A stretch of 31,489 nucleotides of DNA from an uncultured Clostridia bacterium (GTDB lineage: Bacteria; Bacillota; Clostridia; Oscillospirales; Butyricicoccaceae), in contig CAJUSB010000029.1 in the NCBI GenBank assembly GCA_910589115.1, positions 1 through 31,489 of the forward strand, read 5' to 3'. The notes below the pieces were generated by a model. It was not told the origin of the DNA and ran no database searches. It was given only the letters and a program-made list of their open reading frames with translations. The stretch's first letter is position 1, and the number at the start of each line of letters is the position of its first letter. The translations under genes and the position numbers were made by a program. Positions 16,537 through 24,865 of the stretch are shown piece by piece.

Positions 16537-16590
16537 AAAATGCAGACCGTGCACAAATGCCAATGCATTCACACACAGTCTGCATTTTTT
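16537..16590 (+). terminator. Intrinsic terminator after degV
   Basis: AAATGCAGAC (ending at 16547) pairs with GTCTGCATTT (from 16578), followed immediately by a T-run. It ends the M24–degV transcript, before repeat copy D. Confidence 0.85.
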
Positions 16591-16623
16591 ATTCCCCTAA
16601 ACCAAATAATCTTGCACTTTCCC

Positions 16624-16815
16624 GACCTGCCCGCCGTCCTTTTGGCGGGCAGGTCATTGCAGCAAAAGGAACAGTCGGAAACCCCAAGCCCCCGTCCCGC
16701 CCGCAGGCGAAGCGGAGATGCGCAGCATCTCGGGGTCTGGGGCAAAGCCCCAGCGGGAGTCCAGAGGGCAGCGCCCTCTGGTGCCCCCCGCATAGGGGCG
16801 CTCCCCGCGCAGGGG
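16624..16815 (-). repeat. Dispersed modular intergenic repeat, copy D
   Basis: Read on the minus strand it begins directly after the TAG stop of the 989-residue kinase (16816-16818). It has one CCAGAGGGC-type unit, the TGGGGCTTTGCCCCA hairpin, GAGATGC…GCATCTC, the CGCCTGCGGGCGGGACGGGG box and a perfect terminal hairpin GACCTGCCCGCC/GGCGGGCAGGTC (arms 16624-16635, 16644-16655). It is the shortest complete copy and a good reference for the family. Confidence 0.88.
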
Positions 16816-19785
16816 CTATAGCGTGCCCTTCCGCTCAAGCACCGTGCGGATGGTCGTTTTCAGCTTGTCAAGCTGCACCGGCTTCGCTACATGTGCGTCC
16901 ATGCCGGATTCTACCGCCCGGCGAATGTCGTCCGTAAATGCATTTGCCGTCATCGCTATAATTGATATCGTTTCCGCGTCCGGCCGCCCGCTCGCTCGAA
17001 TGGCTTCCGTTGCCTCGTATCCGCTCATGACCGGCATCTGTACGTCCATCAGTATGACATCGTACGTGCCCGGCGGCGACACCGTGAATCGCTCCACCGC
17101 CTCCTGCCCGTTCTCCGCAGTCGTGCATTTTCCCCCCAGCGTCGTCAGGATCTTGGTCAGGATCATGCGGTTTACCTCAATGTCGTCTACCACCAGGATG
17201 CTCCGGCCCTCTACGACATTGTCCTCCGCAGTCTGCTCCTTCCGCTGGTCACCCATCACCCGCCGGATCGCATCCCGGAAACTACTCATGAAAAATGGCT
17301 TCGACAGAAAATGGTTGATCCCCAGCTCCGCCGCATCCTTCTCGATTTCGTTCCACCCATACGCCGTGAACAACAAAATTGGCAGCTTGTCCGGATATTG
17401 CTTGCGCAGCAGCCGCGCCGTTTTCAGCCCGTCTACATCCGGCATCTTCCAGTCAAGCAGCAGCAAGTCATATGCCTCGCCCCGCTTGCGCGCCGCCCGC
17501 GCCATCTCCACCATCGTTTGACCGTCCGTCGCATAGTCAACCACGACCCCAGTGTCTGCCATCGCCTTGACTACGCTCAGGCATACGTCCAGATCATCGT
17601 CCGCCACGATCATTCGCTGTACCCGGTGCTCCTTCCAGAACTGCGCATCCTCTTCATGCTCCTGCACACGCAGCACCATCTCTACCATAAATGTACTGCC
17701 CTGCCCCGGTTCGCTCTTCACATGGATCGTTCCGCCTAACAGGTCAACCAGGCTCTTCGTAATCGCCATCCCCAGCCCTGTGCCCTGTATCTGGTTCATA
17801 TATACCGTGCCTTCACGCGAAAATGGCTCGAATATTACCTTCTGGTATTCCTCGCTCATGCCCAAGCCATTGTCCCGCACCGTCCATCGAATCCGGCTGT
17901 AGTTCTCCGCCGCCTCCGGCAGCTCCTCCACCATCATCTGTATCCGGCCGCCCGCCGGTGTGTATTTCACCGCGTTCGACAGAATGTTGATCAGTATCTG
18001 GTTGATGCGCAGCTTGTCCCCCTGCAAGTTTTCATGCACCAGGTCAGAAACAAAAATATCAAATTCCTGCTCCTTTGCCGCCGCCTGCGGTCTGATGATC
18101 GTATTCAGCTCATCCACAATATCCGATAAGCTGAAATCTCCTATGTTCAGCGTCGCACTGCCGCTCTCGATTTTGTTGATGTCAAGCACGTCGTTGATCA
18201 GCCCCAGCAGATGCTGGCTCGCCGCGTCGATCCGCTGCGTATAGTCAAGCACCGTCTCATTGTCGCCCGCTTCCTCCCGCAGCAGCGTCACCAGACCCAT
18301 AATCGCATTCATCGGCGTGCGGATGTCATGGCTGATACTGCTCAAAAACGTACTCTTTGCCGTGTTGGCCGCCTGCGCCATTTTCAGCGCCTCGGTCATC
18401 CGGTCCTGCGTCTGCCGCTCCTGCGTGCGGTCGGAAATATAAACAATGATTTTATTGCTGTCCTGAATCGCTGAACAGTAGACCGTCTCCAGGAACCATT
18501 TCTGCTCGCCGGTCCGCCGGTTCACCCGCTCGGTCTCCATCGGGCGCATGGATACGCCGGGCGCCATACAGCTGACCGCCCTGTAATCTATCCCCGCGCC
18601 GCTTAAATAGGTCGCCATGCCAAACGCCCGCAGGTCATTCAGGACATCCTCTGCCGGAATGCCCAGAACCCGCTCGACATTCGGACTCACATAATCGACT
18701 TTATGCGTGGCGGCATCTATCATCAGATATACATCGTCCCCGTTATCCGACAGGCAGTTGGACAGCATCCGGAACATCTGATCTTGATAATCCAGCTCTA
18801 TATCCATCCCTTTGATTTTACGGTGCGTCCGCCAGAGGATCAGCACCGCCAGCGTGAATATCGTAAGGACTGCGGCAAGCAGCACCAGCGCATTGCGCGA
18901 ATCCAACAAAATCTGGTCGGTCTCCTCCGTAATCGCCGACACCGGAACAATGGATACCAGATACCAGCCGCTTACGCTGTTAAGCGGCACGTAAGTATAG
19001 AGAAATTCTCCCCTGGCCCTGAAAATCCGGTTTCCCATAGACTGCCCGCGCAGATCCTGCATAAATTCCTCAATGGCCTCGCTGCTGATATCATCAATAT
19101 TGCCGCCGTCTGTAATTACCTCCAGAATGTTGGTATACGGCTGCCCGCTGATCATATCCTGCGAACGCAGCAGGATATCCCCATCCTGGCTGACCACATA
19201 CGCAAACCCCCGGCCCCCATAAAAGGAAAGCGAGAATTCCCGTGAGATTCTTGAACTGTCATAGCTTTTCTGGAAAACGCCGCGCACGCCGTCCGCAAAG
19301 GTGAAGCATTCATAATACCCGAACATCATATCGCTGGTATACATGCTTTTATACGCATTGCGTACCCCGCTGCCCGAAAAGCTGCGGTATACTTTCAGCT
19401 CATCCGGTGACAACTGGCCAATCTCACTGGTCGTACTGCCGCAAAATACGCCGGTATCCAGGTTCACCACCGAATAATATGCATCGATCAGACGGTAAGC
19501 CCTGAGCTTCTGCTGAATCTCGGCTACATCATCTGACCGGCTGAGCGCCATATATTCTGCAAAGCTGTATAGGCGCTCCCGATCCTCCAGAATGAAATTA
19601 TCAATGGTCTGCTGCTGCTGTGTAGTCATGGTCATTACGTTTGATTTCGCCTGCCCCAGCAGGGAGGCCCGCAGCGAAGTAATATACCGTATACCGACCA
19701 GCAGAATAAGGAACATACATACAGCGATTGCTGCTGCCAGCCCCCACAGCTGGCGGTTCCCTTTTAGCTTTTCTCTCAAAGTCAT
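16816..19785 (-). CDS. Hybrid sensor histidine kinase with two receiver domains
   Basis: The 989-residue protein has a membrane segment (residues 16-36), an extracellular sensor of Cache type (about 37-295), a second membrane segment (298-318), a PAS domain (about 335-455), then HisKA with FLSSISHDIRTPMNAIMG (phospho-acceptor His486). The HATPase domain has LLSNAVKYTP (N box), DNGLGMSEE and GTGLGMAI. Two receivers follow: Asp778 in LLLLDWKMPDVDG and Asp914 in VILMDVQMPVMSG. It should autophosphorylate His486 and pass phosphate to its own receivers. No HPt or output domain is seen, so the final target is elsewhere. It begins 26 bases after the upstream kinase; its ribosome binding site is weak, suggesting coupling. 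Confidence 0.92.
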   Translation of the reverse strand: MTLREKLKGNRQLWGLAAAIAVCMFLILLVGIRYITSLRASLLGQAKSNVMTMTTQQQQTIDNFILEDRERLYSFAEYMALSRSDDVAEIQQKLRAYRLIDAYYSVVNLDTGVFCGSTTSEIGQLSPDELKVYRSFSGSGVRNAYKSMYTSDMMFGYYECFTFADGVRGVFQKSYDSSRISREFSLSFYGGRGFAYVVSQDGDILLRSQDMISGQPYTNILEVITDGGNIDDISSEAIEEFMQDLRGQSMGNRIFRARGEFLYTYVPLNSVSGWYLVSIVPVSAITEETDQILLDSRNALVLLAAVLTIFTLAVLILWRTHRKIKGMDIELDYQDQMFRMLSNCLSDNGDDVYLMIDAATHKVDYVSPNVERVLGIPAEDVLNDLRAFGMATYLSGAGIDYRAVSCMAPGVSMRPMETERVNRRTGEQKWFLETVYCSAIQDSNKIIVYISDRTQERQTQDRMTEALKMAQAANTAKSTFLSSISHDIRTPMNAIMGLVTLLREEAGDNETVLDYTQRIDAASQHLLGLINDVLDINKIESGSATLNIGDFSLSDIVDELNTIIRPQAAAKEQEFDIFVSDLVHENLQGDKLRINQILINILSNAVKYTPAGGRIQMMVEELPEAAENYSRIRWTVRDNGLGMSEEYQKVIFEPFSREGTVYMNQIQGTGLGMAITKSLVDLLGGTIHVKSEPGQGSTFMVEMVLRVQEHEEDAQFWKEHRVQRMIVADDDLDVCLSVVKAMADTGVVVDYATDGQTMVEMARAARKRGEAYDLLLLDWKMPDVDGLKTARLLRKQYPDKLPILLFTAYGWNEIEKDAAELGINHFLSKPFFMSSFRDAIRRVMGDQRKEQTAEDNVVEGRSILVVDDIEVNRMILTKILTTLGGKCTTAENGQEAVERFTVSPPGTYDVILMDVQMPVMSGYEATEAIRASGRPDAETISIIAMTANAFTDDIRRAVESGMDAHVAKPVQLDKLKTTIRTVLERKGTL

Positions 19786-19811
19786 TCGCTTTTGTACCTA
19801 AAATTTCCCGT

Positions 19812-22004
19812 TTATGTTTTCTCATCTGATTTGCTGCATCCGGGTCCGATGTACTGCGCCAGTGTGTGCCGCAGGGCATCACCGGCAATCGGTTTCGCAA
19901 TGCTGGCATCCATCCCAGCCTCCAGACAACGGAGCCGGTCCTCTTCGCAGGTGCTGGCAGCCATGGCAAAGATAGGAATCGATTTTGCATCCTCACGGTC
20001 CAGCGCACGAATCGCACGCGCGGCTTCTGCACCATCCATTACCGGCATACGTGCATCCATCAGGATACCGTCAAAGGTGCCTGCCTGGTTCTTTGCAAAC
20101 GCCTCCAACGCTTCCAGTCCATTGGTAACAGGCACTGTCTCGATCCCATACTCCTCCAAAATGCAACGCGCGATTTCCATGTGCATATCACTGTCCTCGG
20201 CGAGCAGCAGGCGGATGCCTTGCAGGTTCTCTGCCCCGCTGCCGTCCGGCGCGGTCTCCTCCGGCTGCGTTGCTTTGTAGTCAATCCATGCCGGTATCTC
20301 CAGTGTGAAACGGCTGCCCTCCCCGGGCCTGCTCTCCACCGAAATCGTGCCTCCCATCAACCCGGCATACTCCTGCGCAACCAGCAGGCCCTGCCCGGTG
20401 CTGCCCTGCCGTGCAGCCGGGTCAAAAATACCGCTCAACAGCTCCGGCGGCATACCGGTGCCTGTATCCTCTACCTCAATCCGAAGACGCACTTCATCCA
20501 CCCCGTTTTCGAGCTCCTCCGCACGGAAGTGGATCTTCCCACCGTCCGGCGTAAACTTGACCGCATTGGACAGCAGGTTAATCAGCACCTGCCGCAAATG
20601 CAGCTCATCCCCCAGCAGGTGTGGGAACTCCGGCTGCCGGAACTCGGTCACAAATGTCAGCTCACGATCCTGCAAATACATCTCGGCAACGCCTGCACAG
20701 TATTCCAGCACCTGAATCAGCTCCATTGGCTGCCGGGAAACCCTGTGTCCGTCCGGCTCCGGGACGCTGTCCGGCGTGCTGACGGCAACCCCCATCAGGC
20801 TCCCGGCGGCGCTGCGGATCTTTTTCAGGCAGTCCAGCATCTGCACCCCGTCCTCCGGGCTGCAAAGCGCGGTCTCTGTCAGATCCATAATCCCGGCAAG
20901 CGGCAGACGGATTTCTTCAGGGAGATGCTGCAATACACCACTTTTTTCCGCTCCTGCCGCACGCTCCTCTATTTCCTCCGTACCGGCAGATAATACGGGG
21001 GAAGGGCTGCGCCGCACGGCCAGCATGGCAATACATACCACAGCCAGCAGCATAGCGAAGCCGGCAGCCAAAATAAGCCTGCGTATGGCGTGCAGGATAT
21101 CATCCGCAAACATCGAATCAAGTACAGGCGAAGGCACAAAGGTCATCACCGTCCAATCTGTCCCGGCAACGGGGGATAGGATAGCAAGGTAATATTCCCG
21201 CCCATAGCGAATGGAAAATGAAACGCCGATGCGCTGCGTCAGGCAGCGGCGCATCTCCTCTGGCGAGCCGCCGTCCAAGTATTCGCAGCGCGAAAGCGCG
21301 GTCATTACACCATAGCTTTCAACGGCCCCAACGCCTGCGGGCTGATCGATCCGTCCGCCGTCCGGCCCCACGATGCAGGACGGGCACAGCTCTGAAACAG
21401 CGGTATCATCAAGCACTTGACGGATCCGGGCGATGTCCACCGCGGTGCAAATGTACGTGAACCGGTTAGAACCGGCCAGCAGCGGCCTGTCCTGCCGTTG
21501 TATGAAAAAAATACAATCCGCGCTGTCCATATGGCTTAGGCTGCCTGCCACCGTCTGCCGTTCCAGTCCATTTGAAAATATCTCCGTATTACGCCAGCTA
21601 ACGATCTTATTTTCCGAGGTATAAGCCTGGTTGTGGTCATCATAAGTAATTACCGACCGGATTCCGAGCGATGGGTCAAGGCAGGATTTGATATCCCGCA
21701 TACTGACAAGCAGCTCCCTTCCGCCTAGAGGCGCCTTGTGGGAAAGCAGTGCTTCGGCTGTGCTTGTGGCAGACCAATACTGCGCGGCGGCTGCCCCTAC
21801 TGCATCAGCAGACCGTCCGGCAGCCTCAACAAAATGGGCATTCCGGTTGGATTCCACGCCTGCACCCACGTTTCGATAGGTCATCAGGGCACTGCTTAGA
21901 ATCAGGGCTGCAAGCAAAGCCGCCGCCAGCGGCACAAACAGGCGGTTCCGGTGTGGGTTTTTGTGGTCGTCAACGGCGGCCAGAGGTTCCTGGAAATTCA
22001 GCAT
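19812..22004 (-). CDS. Hybrid histidine-kinase-like sensor lacking the phospho-acceptor His
   Basis: The 730-residue protein has a membrane segment (about 22-42), an extracellular sensor (about 43-305), a second membrane segment (308-330), a HisKA-like helix pair, a HATPase domain and a receiver. In the H box, where the canonical pattern is SHEIRTP, it reads PEEIRLPLAG (residues 362-371), so Glu363 stands in for the histidine. The N box (LLSNAVKFTP, Asn480) and G1 box (VEDTGTGMP) remain, but the G2 box is altered (GSTGQGLLVA). The receiver is intact, with Asp650 in GILMDARMPVMDG. It probably cannot autophosphorylate and may modulate the downstream kinase or serve as its receiver partner. The start ATG 22004 has GGGGGAGG unusually far upstream (14 bases). 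Confidence 0.88.
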   Translation of the reverse strand: MLNFQEPLAAVDDHKNPHRNRLFVPLAAALLAALILSSALMTYRNVGAGVESNRNAHFVEAAGRSADAVGAAAAQYWSATSTAEALLSHKAPLGGRELLVSMRDIKSCLDPSLGIRSVITYDDHNQAYTSENKIVSWRNTEIFSNGLERQTVAGSLSHMDSADCIFFIQRQDRPLLAGSNRFTYICTAVDIARIRQVLDDTAVSELCPSCIVGPDGGRIDQPAGVGAVESYGVMTALSRCEYLDGGSPEEMRRCLTQRIGVSFSIRYGREYYLAILSPVAGTDWTVMTFVPSPVLDSMFADDILHAIRRLILAAGFAMLLAVVCIAMLAVRRSPSPVLSAGTEEIEERAAGAEKSGVLQHLPEEIRLPLAGIMDLTETALCSPEDGVQMLDCLKKIRSAAGSLMGVAVSTPDSVPEPDGHRVSRQPMELIQVLEYCAGVAEMYLQDRELTFVTEFRQPEFPHLLGDELHLRQVLINLLSNAVKFTPDGGKIHFRAEELENGVDEVRLRIEVEDTGTGMPPELLSGIFDPAARQGSTGQGLLVAQEYAGLMGGTISVESRPGEGSRFTLEIPAWIDYKATQPEETAPDGSGAENLQGIRLLLAEDSDMHMEIARCILEEYGIETVPVTNGLEALEAFAKNQAGTFDGILMDARMPVMDGAEAARAIRALDREDAKSIPIFAMAASTCEEDRLRCLEAGMDASIAKPIAGDALRHTLAQYIGPGCSKSDEKT

Positions 22005-22081
22005 TCGTTCTAAAAACGCCTCCCCCTGTTCTATATGAGGGCCATACGTTCCGCAGACCCGGAAATATACTTATGGATATT

Positions 22082-22110
22082 ATTTTACAGACCCATCCCA
22101 GGAAAGTCAA
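22082..22110 (-). promoter_or_regulatory. Promoter of the tandem sensor-kinase operon
   Basis: On the minus strand TTGACT (22110-22105) and TAAAAT (22087-22082) are 17 bases apart. It is the only strong promoter seen upstream of the two kinase genes. Confidence 0.7.
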
Positions 22111-22415
22111 GGGAAGGAAAAACGTGTTTTCGGAATTGTAACCTGAAATACAGCAAATGGTTATGCCCGCAGGCAATAAATTTTACTAAAATGCGCAAAA
22201 CCCGCTCTGTCACGCATGACGTCCAGCCTGCCTGCAATGAACCTGCAAACGATTTCCCGACGAAAAAACAGCAATCCAAAGACATAAAAGGGCAGCATCG
22301 CAAAAAAACACGCAGAGGACATTCAGAATCCTGACTCCAAAGTCTTAAAAATGTACAAAAAACAAAGTCACAAATATACACATTGCACAAAAAGCAAAAT
22401 TTCTGCTAAAAATCC
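22111..22415. other. Divergent intergenic stretch without recognised gene
   Basis: Between the kinase-operon promoter and the udp promoter there are about 300 bases of A-rich sequence. I see no gene with a ribosome binding site, no strong hairpin and no member of the repeat family. Regulatory sites may be present but none stands out. Confidence 0.4.
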
Positions 22416-22444
22416 TTTTCACATTTGTTCATAATTGATAAAAT
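22416..22444 (+). promoter_or_regulatory. Promoter of the nucleoside salvage genes
   Basis: TTTTCA (22416-22421) and TAAAAT (22439-22444) are 17 bases apart, with the udp ribosome binding site about 25 bases further on. The -35 is weak, which would suit an activated or regulated promoter. Confidence 0.5.
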
Positions 22445-22480
22445 AGAAACATCCAAACAGAAGAAGTGGAGGGAGTGTAA

Positions 22481-23260
22481 ATGAAGTATTCGGAAAACGG
22501 GAAGCAGTATCACATCCAGGTAGGCGGCGGAGAGATTGGCCGGTATGTCCTTGTGCCGGGGGACCCGAAACGCTGTATCAAAATCGCGCAGTATCTGGAT
22601 CAGGCGGAGCTGATTGCGGACAGCCGGGAATATGTTACTTACACTGGCTTGCTGGATGGTGAACGGGTAAGCGTCACATCGACGGGGATTGGCGGGCCGT
22701 CGGCGGCGATTGCGCTGGAGGAGCTTGTGCAGGCGGGGGCGGACACATTTTTGCGGGTTGGCACCTGTGGGGGGATGCAGCCGGAAGTGCAAAGCGGAGA
22801 TCTTGTAATTGCCACGGGGGCAGTGCGTATGGAGGGCACGAGCCGGGAATATGCGCCGTTAGAATATCCGGCGGTTGCCAGCCTGGACGCAGTGAACGCG
22901 CTTGTATCTGCGGCAAAAGCACTTAACAAACCGTATCACACGGGAGTCGTACAGTGCAAGGATTCGTTTTATGGGCAACATTCTCCACAGGACAAACCGG
23001 TAAGTTACGAGCTGATGCAGAAGTGGGAAGCCTGGAAGCGGATGGGCTGCCTTGCCTCAGAAATGGAATCGGCTGCACTTTTCATTGTTGCGGCCAGCCT
23101 GCGGGTACGCATTGGCACTTGCTTACTGGCCATCGCCAACCAGGAGCGCGAACGGCTGGGGCTTGACAATCCGGTCGTACACGACACGGACGGAGCAATC
23201 CGCACCGGCATCGAAGCCATGCGGCTGCTCATTCAGGGGGATCGTGCGGCTTCTTCGTGA
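22481..23260 (+). CDS. udp: Uridine phosphorylase (nucleoside phosphorylase family 1)
   Basis: The 259-residue protein has the NP-I family features: VPGDPKR (residues 25-31) for phosphate, RVGTCGGMQPEVQSGD (92-107), and SEMESAAL (193-200), whose Glu-Met-Glu contacts ribose. The stretch GAVRMEGTSREYAPLEYPAVA resembles uridine phosphorylases rather than purine phosphorylases, and CKDSFYGQHSP is typical of clostridial Udp. It would split uridine to uracil and ribose-1-phosphate in the cytoplasm. Its neighbours cdd, deoC and punA complete a salvage set, since Cdd makes uridine from cytidine. ATG 22481 follows GGAGGG seven bases upstream. A DeoD-like purine specificity is not excluded. Repeat copy E follows directly after the stop. 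Confidence 0.85.
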   Translation: MKYSENGKQYHIQVGGGEIGRYVLVPGDPKRCIKIAQYLDQAELIADSREYVTYTGLLDGERVSVTSTGIGGPSAAIALEELVQAGADTFLRVGTCGGMQPEVQSGDLVIATGAVRMEGTSREYAPLEYPAVASLDAVNALVSAAKALNKPYHTGVVQCKDSFYGQHSPQDKPVSYELMQKWEAWKRMGCLASEMESAALFIVAASLRVRIGTCLLAIANQERERLGLDNPVVHDTDGAIRTGIEAMRLLIQGDRAASS

Positions 23261-23499
23261 CATCCCCCTCGCCGGGGCGGCGTCCTGCGCGGACAGCGGC
23301 AGGGCGCTGCCCTGCACCCGCCCCCCTCGCCGGGGCGGCGTCCTGCGCGGACGGCACCAGAGGGCTCTGCCCTCTGGACTCCCGCAATTTTTTCGAGAAA
23401 AAATTGAGTAAAAGCTTTATTTCGCCTGCGGGCGGGATGGGTCCCTGGTAACTGTTGATACGGCATTGACCAGCCTGCCAAAAGCAGGGCAGGCTGGTC
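23261..23499 (+). repeat. Dispersed modular intergenic repeat, copy E (AT-palindrome subtype)
   Basis: It begins at the base after the udp stop. Two CCCTCGCCGGGGCGGCGTCC units with GGCAGGGCGCTGCCCTGC come first, then CCAGAGGGCTCTGCCCTCTGG. In place of the GAGATGC core it has an AT palindrome, CAATTTTTTC-GA-GAAAAAATTG (23385-23406), and GAGTAAAAGCTTTAT. The CGCCTGCGGGCGGGA box and terminal hairpin GACCAGCCTGCC/GGCAGGCTGGTC (23468-23499) follow. It separates udp from the cdd group. Confidence 0.85.
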
Positions 23500-23550
23500 G
23501 GGTATATGCATCTGATTTTTTTCATGCACTTTTTTTGAGGAGGGGTGATT

Positions 23551-23724
23551 TTGTTTCCTCGTAAGTCAAAGGTAAAAAATATGCCGCAGCATCCGCAGCC
23601 GCGAAAGCAGGAAAGTTATCAGAAGCATGATAACTTTCCTGCTGACCAGTTGACCGAGAATGATGAAGCAGTTCGCATTGCTGCTATGACATTACGGAAT
23701 ATTCTAAAAGGGGATCGTTCATGA
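23551..23724 (+). CDS. Small 57-residue protein coupled to cdd
   Basis: This ORF opens at TTG 23551 behind a strong AGGAGGGG box (spacer five to six bases) and ends at TGA 23722-23724, overlapping the cdd ATG as ATGA. The product begins MFPRKSKVKNMPQHPQPRKQ, is basic at the front, and ends with a helix-like segment NDEAVRIAAMTLRNILKGD. I recognise no family. The ribosome binding site and the ATGA overlap argue that it is translated and couples cdd expression. It contains a perfect 16-bp hairpin (23606-23643), so it may be a regulatory leader ORF as well as a protein. The non-ATG start and small size keep confidence moderate. Confidence 0.55.
   Translation: MFPRKSKVKNMPQHPQPRKQESYQKHDNFPADQLTENDEAVRIAAMTLRNILKGDRS
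23606..23643 (+). promoter_or_regulatory. Perfect 16-bp hairpin inside the cdd leader ORF
   Basis: Arms AGCAGGAAAGTTATCA (23606-23621) and TGATAACTTTCCTGCT (23628-23643) are perfectly complementary around the 6-base loop GAAGCA. No T-tract follows, so it is not a plain terminator. It could be a regulator-binding site in DNA or an mRNA structure that ribosomes translating the ORF must melt. Confidence 0.6.
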
Positions 23725-24146
23725 CACATGAAAAAATTTTAGACCTGATTCATCAGGCACAGGCACAGCTGGCATTTTCTTATGCGCCTTACTCCGGCTT
23801 TCTGGTTGGCGCGGCGCTGCTCACGAAAGACGGAAAGGTCTTCACCGGCTGCAATATTGAAAATGCGGCCTTTACGCCGGGAAACTGTGCCGAACGCACG
23901 GCCTTTTTTAAGGCTATCAGTGAAGGTGTGCACGACTTCCAGGCAATCTGCATTGTTGGCGGTACAGGCGGGAAATTGTCCTCTTATACGCCGCCCTGCG
24001 GTGTCTGCCGACAAGTCATGATGGAGTTTTGCAGTCCGGATACTTTTGAAATCATTCTGGCAGTCAGCCCGGAGGATTACAAGGTTTATCTTTTGAAAGA
24101 CCTTCTGCCGTTCGGCTTCGGCCCCGGCAGCTTGAAGGATGGCTGA
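23721..24146 (+). CDS. cdd: Cytidine deaminase
   Basis: The 141-residue protein has the zinc-dependent deaminase motifs CAERTAFFKA (Cys56, Glu58) and PPCGVCRQ (Cys93, Cys96), and the substrate motif NIENAAF (Asn45, Glu47). YAPYSGFLVGAAL at the front is typical of the tetrameric class, as is the length. It converts cytidine and deoxycytidine to uridine and deoxyuridine, feeding uridine phosphorylase upstream. Its ATG overlaps the stop of the small ORF by four bases (ATGA); the AAAGGGG upstream is a modest ribosome binding site, so coupling probably matters. deoC follows 37 bases downstream. Confidence 0.96.
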   Translation: MTHEKILDLIHQAQAQLAFSYAPYSGFLVGAALLTKDGKVFTGCNIENAAFTPGNCAERTAFFKAISEGVHDFQAICIVGGTGGKLSSYTPPCGVCRQVMMEFCSPDTFEIILAVSPEDYKVYLLKDLLPFGFGPGSLKDG

Positions 24147-24183
24147 AACGGAAGTTTTAATTGATGAAAAGAGGTTGATTCCA

Positions 24184-24849
24184 ATGGAAATGAAAGCTAT
24201 CATGCAGCATGTAGACCATACCCTGCTCAAGCCGTTTGCGGCATGGACAGAAATCCAGGCGCTTTGTGAGGAAGCGATTGCATATGGTGCAGCATCTGTC
24301 TGCGTACCGCCGTGCTATATCAAGCGCATTCATGACAATTATGGCGAACGGCTGAAGATTTGCACGGTGGTTGGCTTCCCGTTAGGTTACAGCACAGCGG
24401 AGGCCAAAACCGCTGAAACGCGTCAGGCCATTGCTGACGGTGCGTCTGAAATTGATATGGTCATTAACATTGCGGCAGTCAAAAATGGGGATTGGCACTA
24501 CGTAACTGAGGAAATCCGGGCACTGCGTCAGGCTGCGGGAAATCATATTCTTAAAGTGATTGTAGAAACCTGCTATCTCACAGAAGAAGAAAAAATCGCA
24601 GCGTGCAAGGCTGTGACCGATGCGGGAGCCGATTATATCAAGACCTCAACCGGTTTCGGCACGGCGGGTGCATCGCTGGATGATATCCGCTTGTTCCGGG
24701 CACATATCGGCGAAAACATCCGCATTAAGGCCGCCGGAGGAATCCGCACGCGCGAAGCGATGGAGGCCTTTCTGGAAGCCGGCTGCGACCGGATCGGCAG
24801 CAGTTCCGCAGCAGCACTGATGAAGGAAGCAAACGAAAAGCACAATTAA
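24184..24849 (+). CDS. deoC: Deoxyribose-phosphate aldolase
   Basis: The 221-residue protein is a class I DeoC: VDHTLLKP near the N-terminus, EIDMVINI (Asp91), YIKTSTGF with the Schiff-base Lys153, and IKAAGGIRT with Lys182. It cleaves 2-deoxyribose-5-phosphate to glyceraldehyde-3-phosphate and acetaldehyde. With the phosphorylases next to it this allows deoxynucleosides to be used as carbon, though a phosphopentomutase (deoB) is not in the window. I chose ATG 24184, which fits family length and has AGAGG upstream; the frame is open to 24139, overlapping cdd. Confidence 0.96.
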   Translation: MEMKAIMQHVDHTLLKPFAAWTEIQALCEEAIAYGAASVCVPPCYIKRIHDNYGERLKICTVVGFPLGYSTAEAKTAETRQAIADGASEIDMVINIAAVKNGDWHYVTEEIRALRQAAGNHILKVIVETCYLTEEEKIAACKAVTDAGADYIKTSTGFGTAGASLDDIRLFRAHIGENIRIKAAGGIRTREAMEAFLEAGCDRIGSSSAAALMKEANEKHN

Positions 24850-24865
24850 AAAGGTGGTGTGCAGG

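Noticed and set aside
16540..16937. Open frames across repeat copy D (and similar ones in copies A, B and E)
   Set aside because: Their products are translations of the repeat modules, recur in several frames and overlap real genes in antisense. GC-rich palindromes keep frames open without coding meaning.
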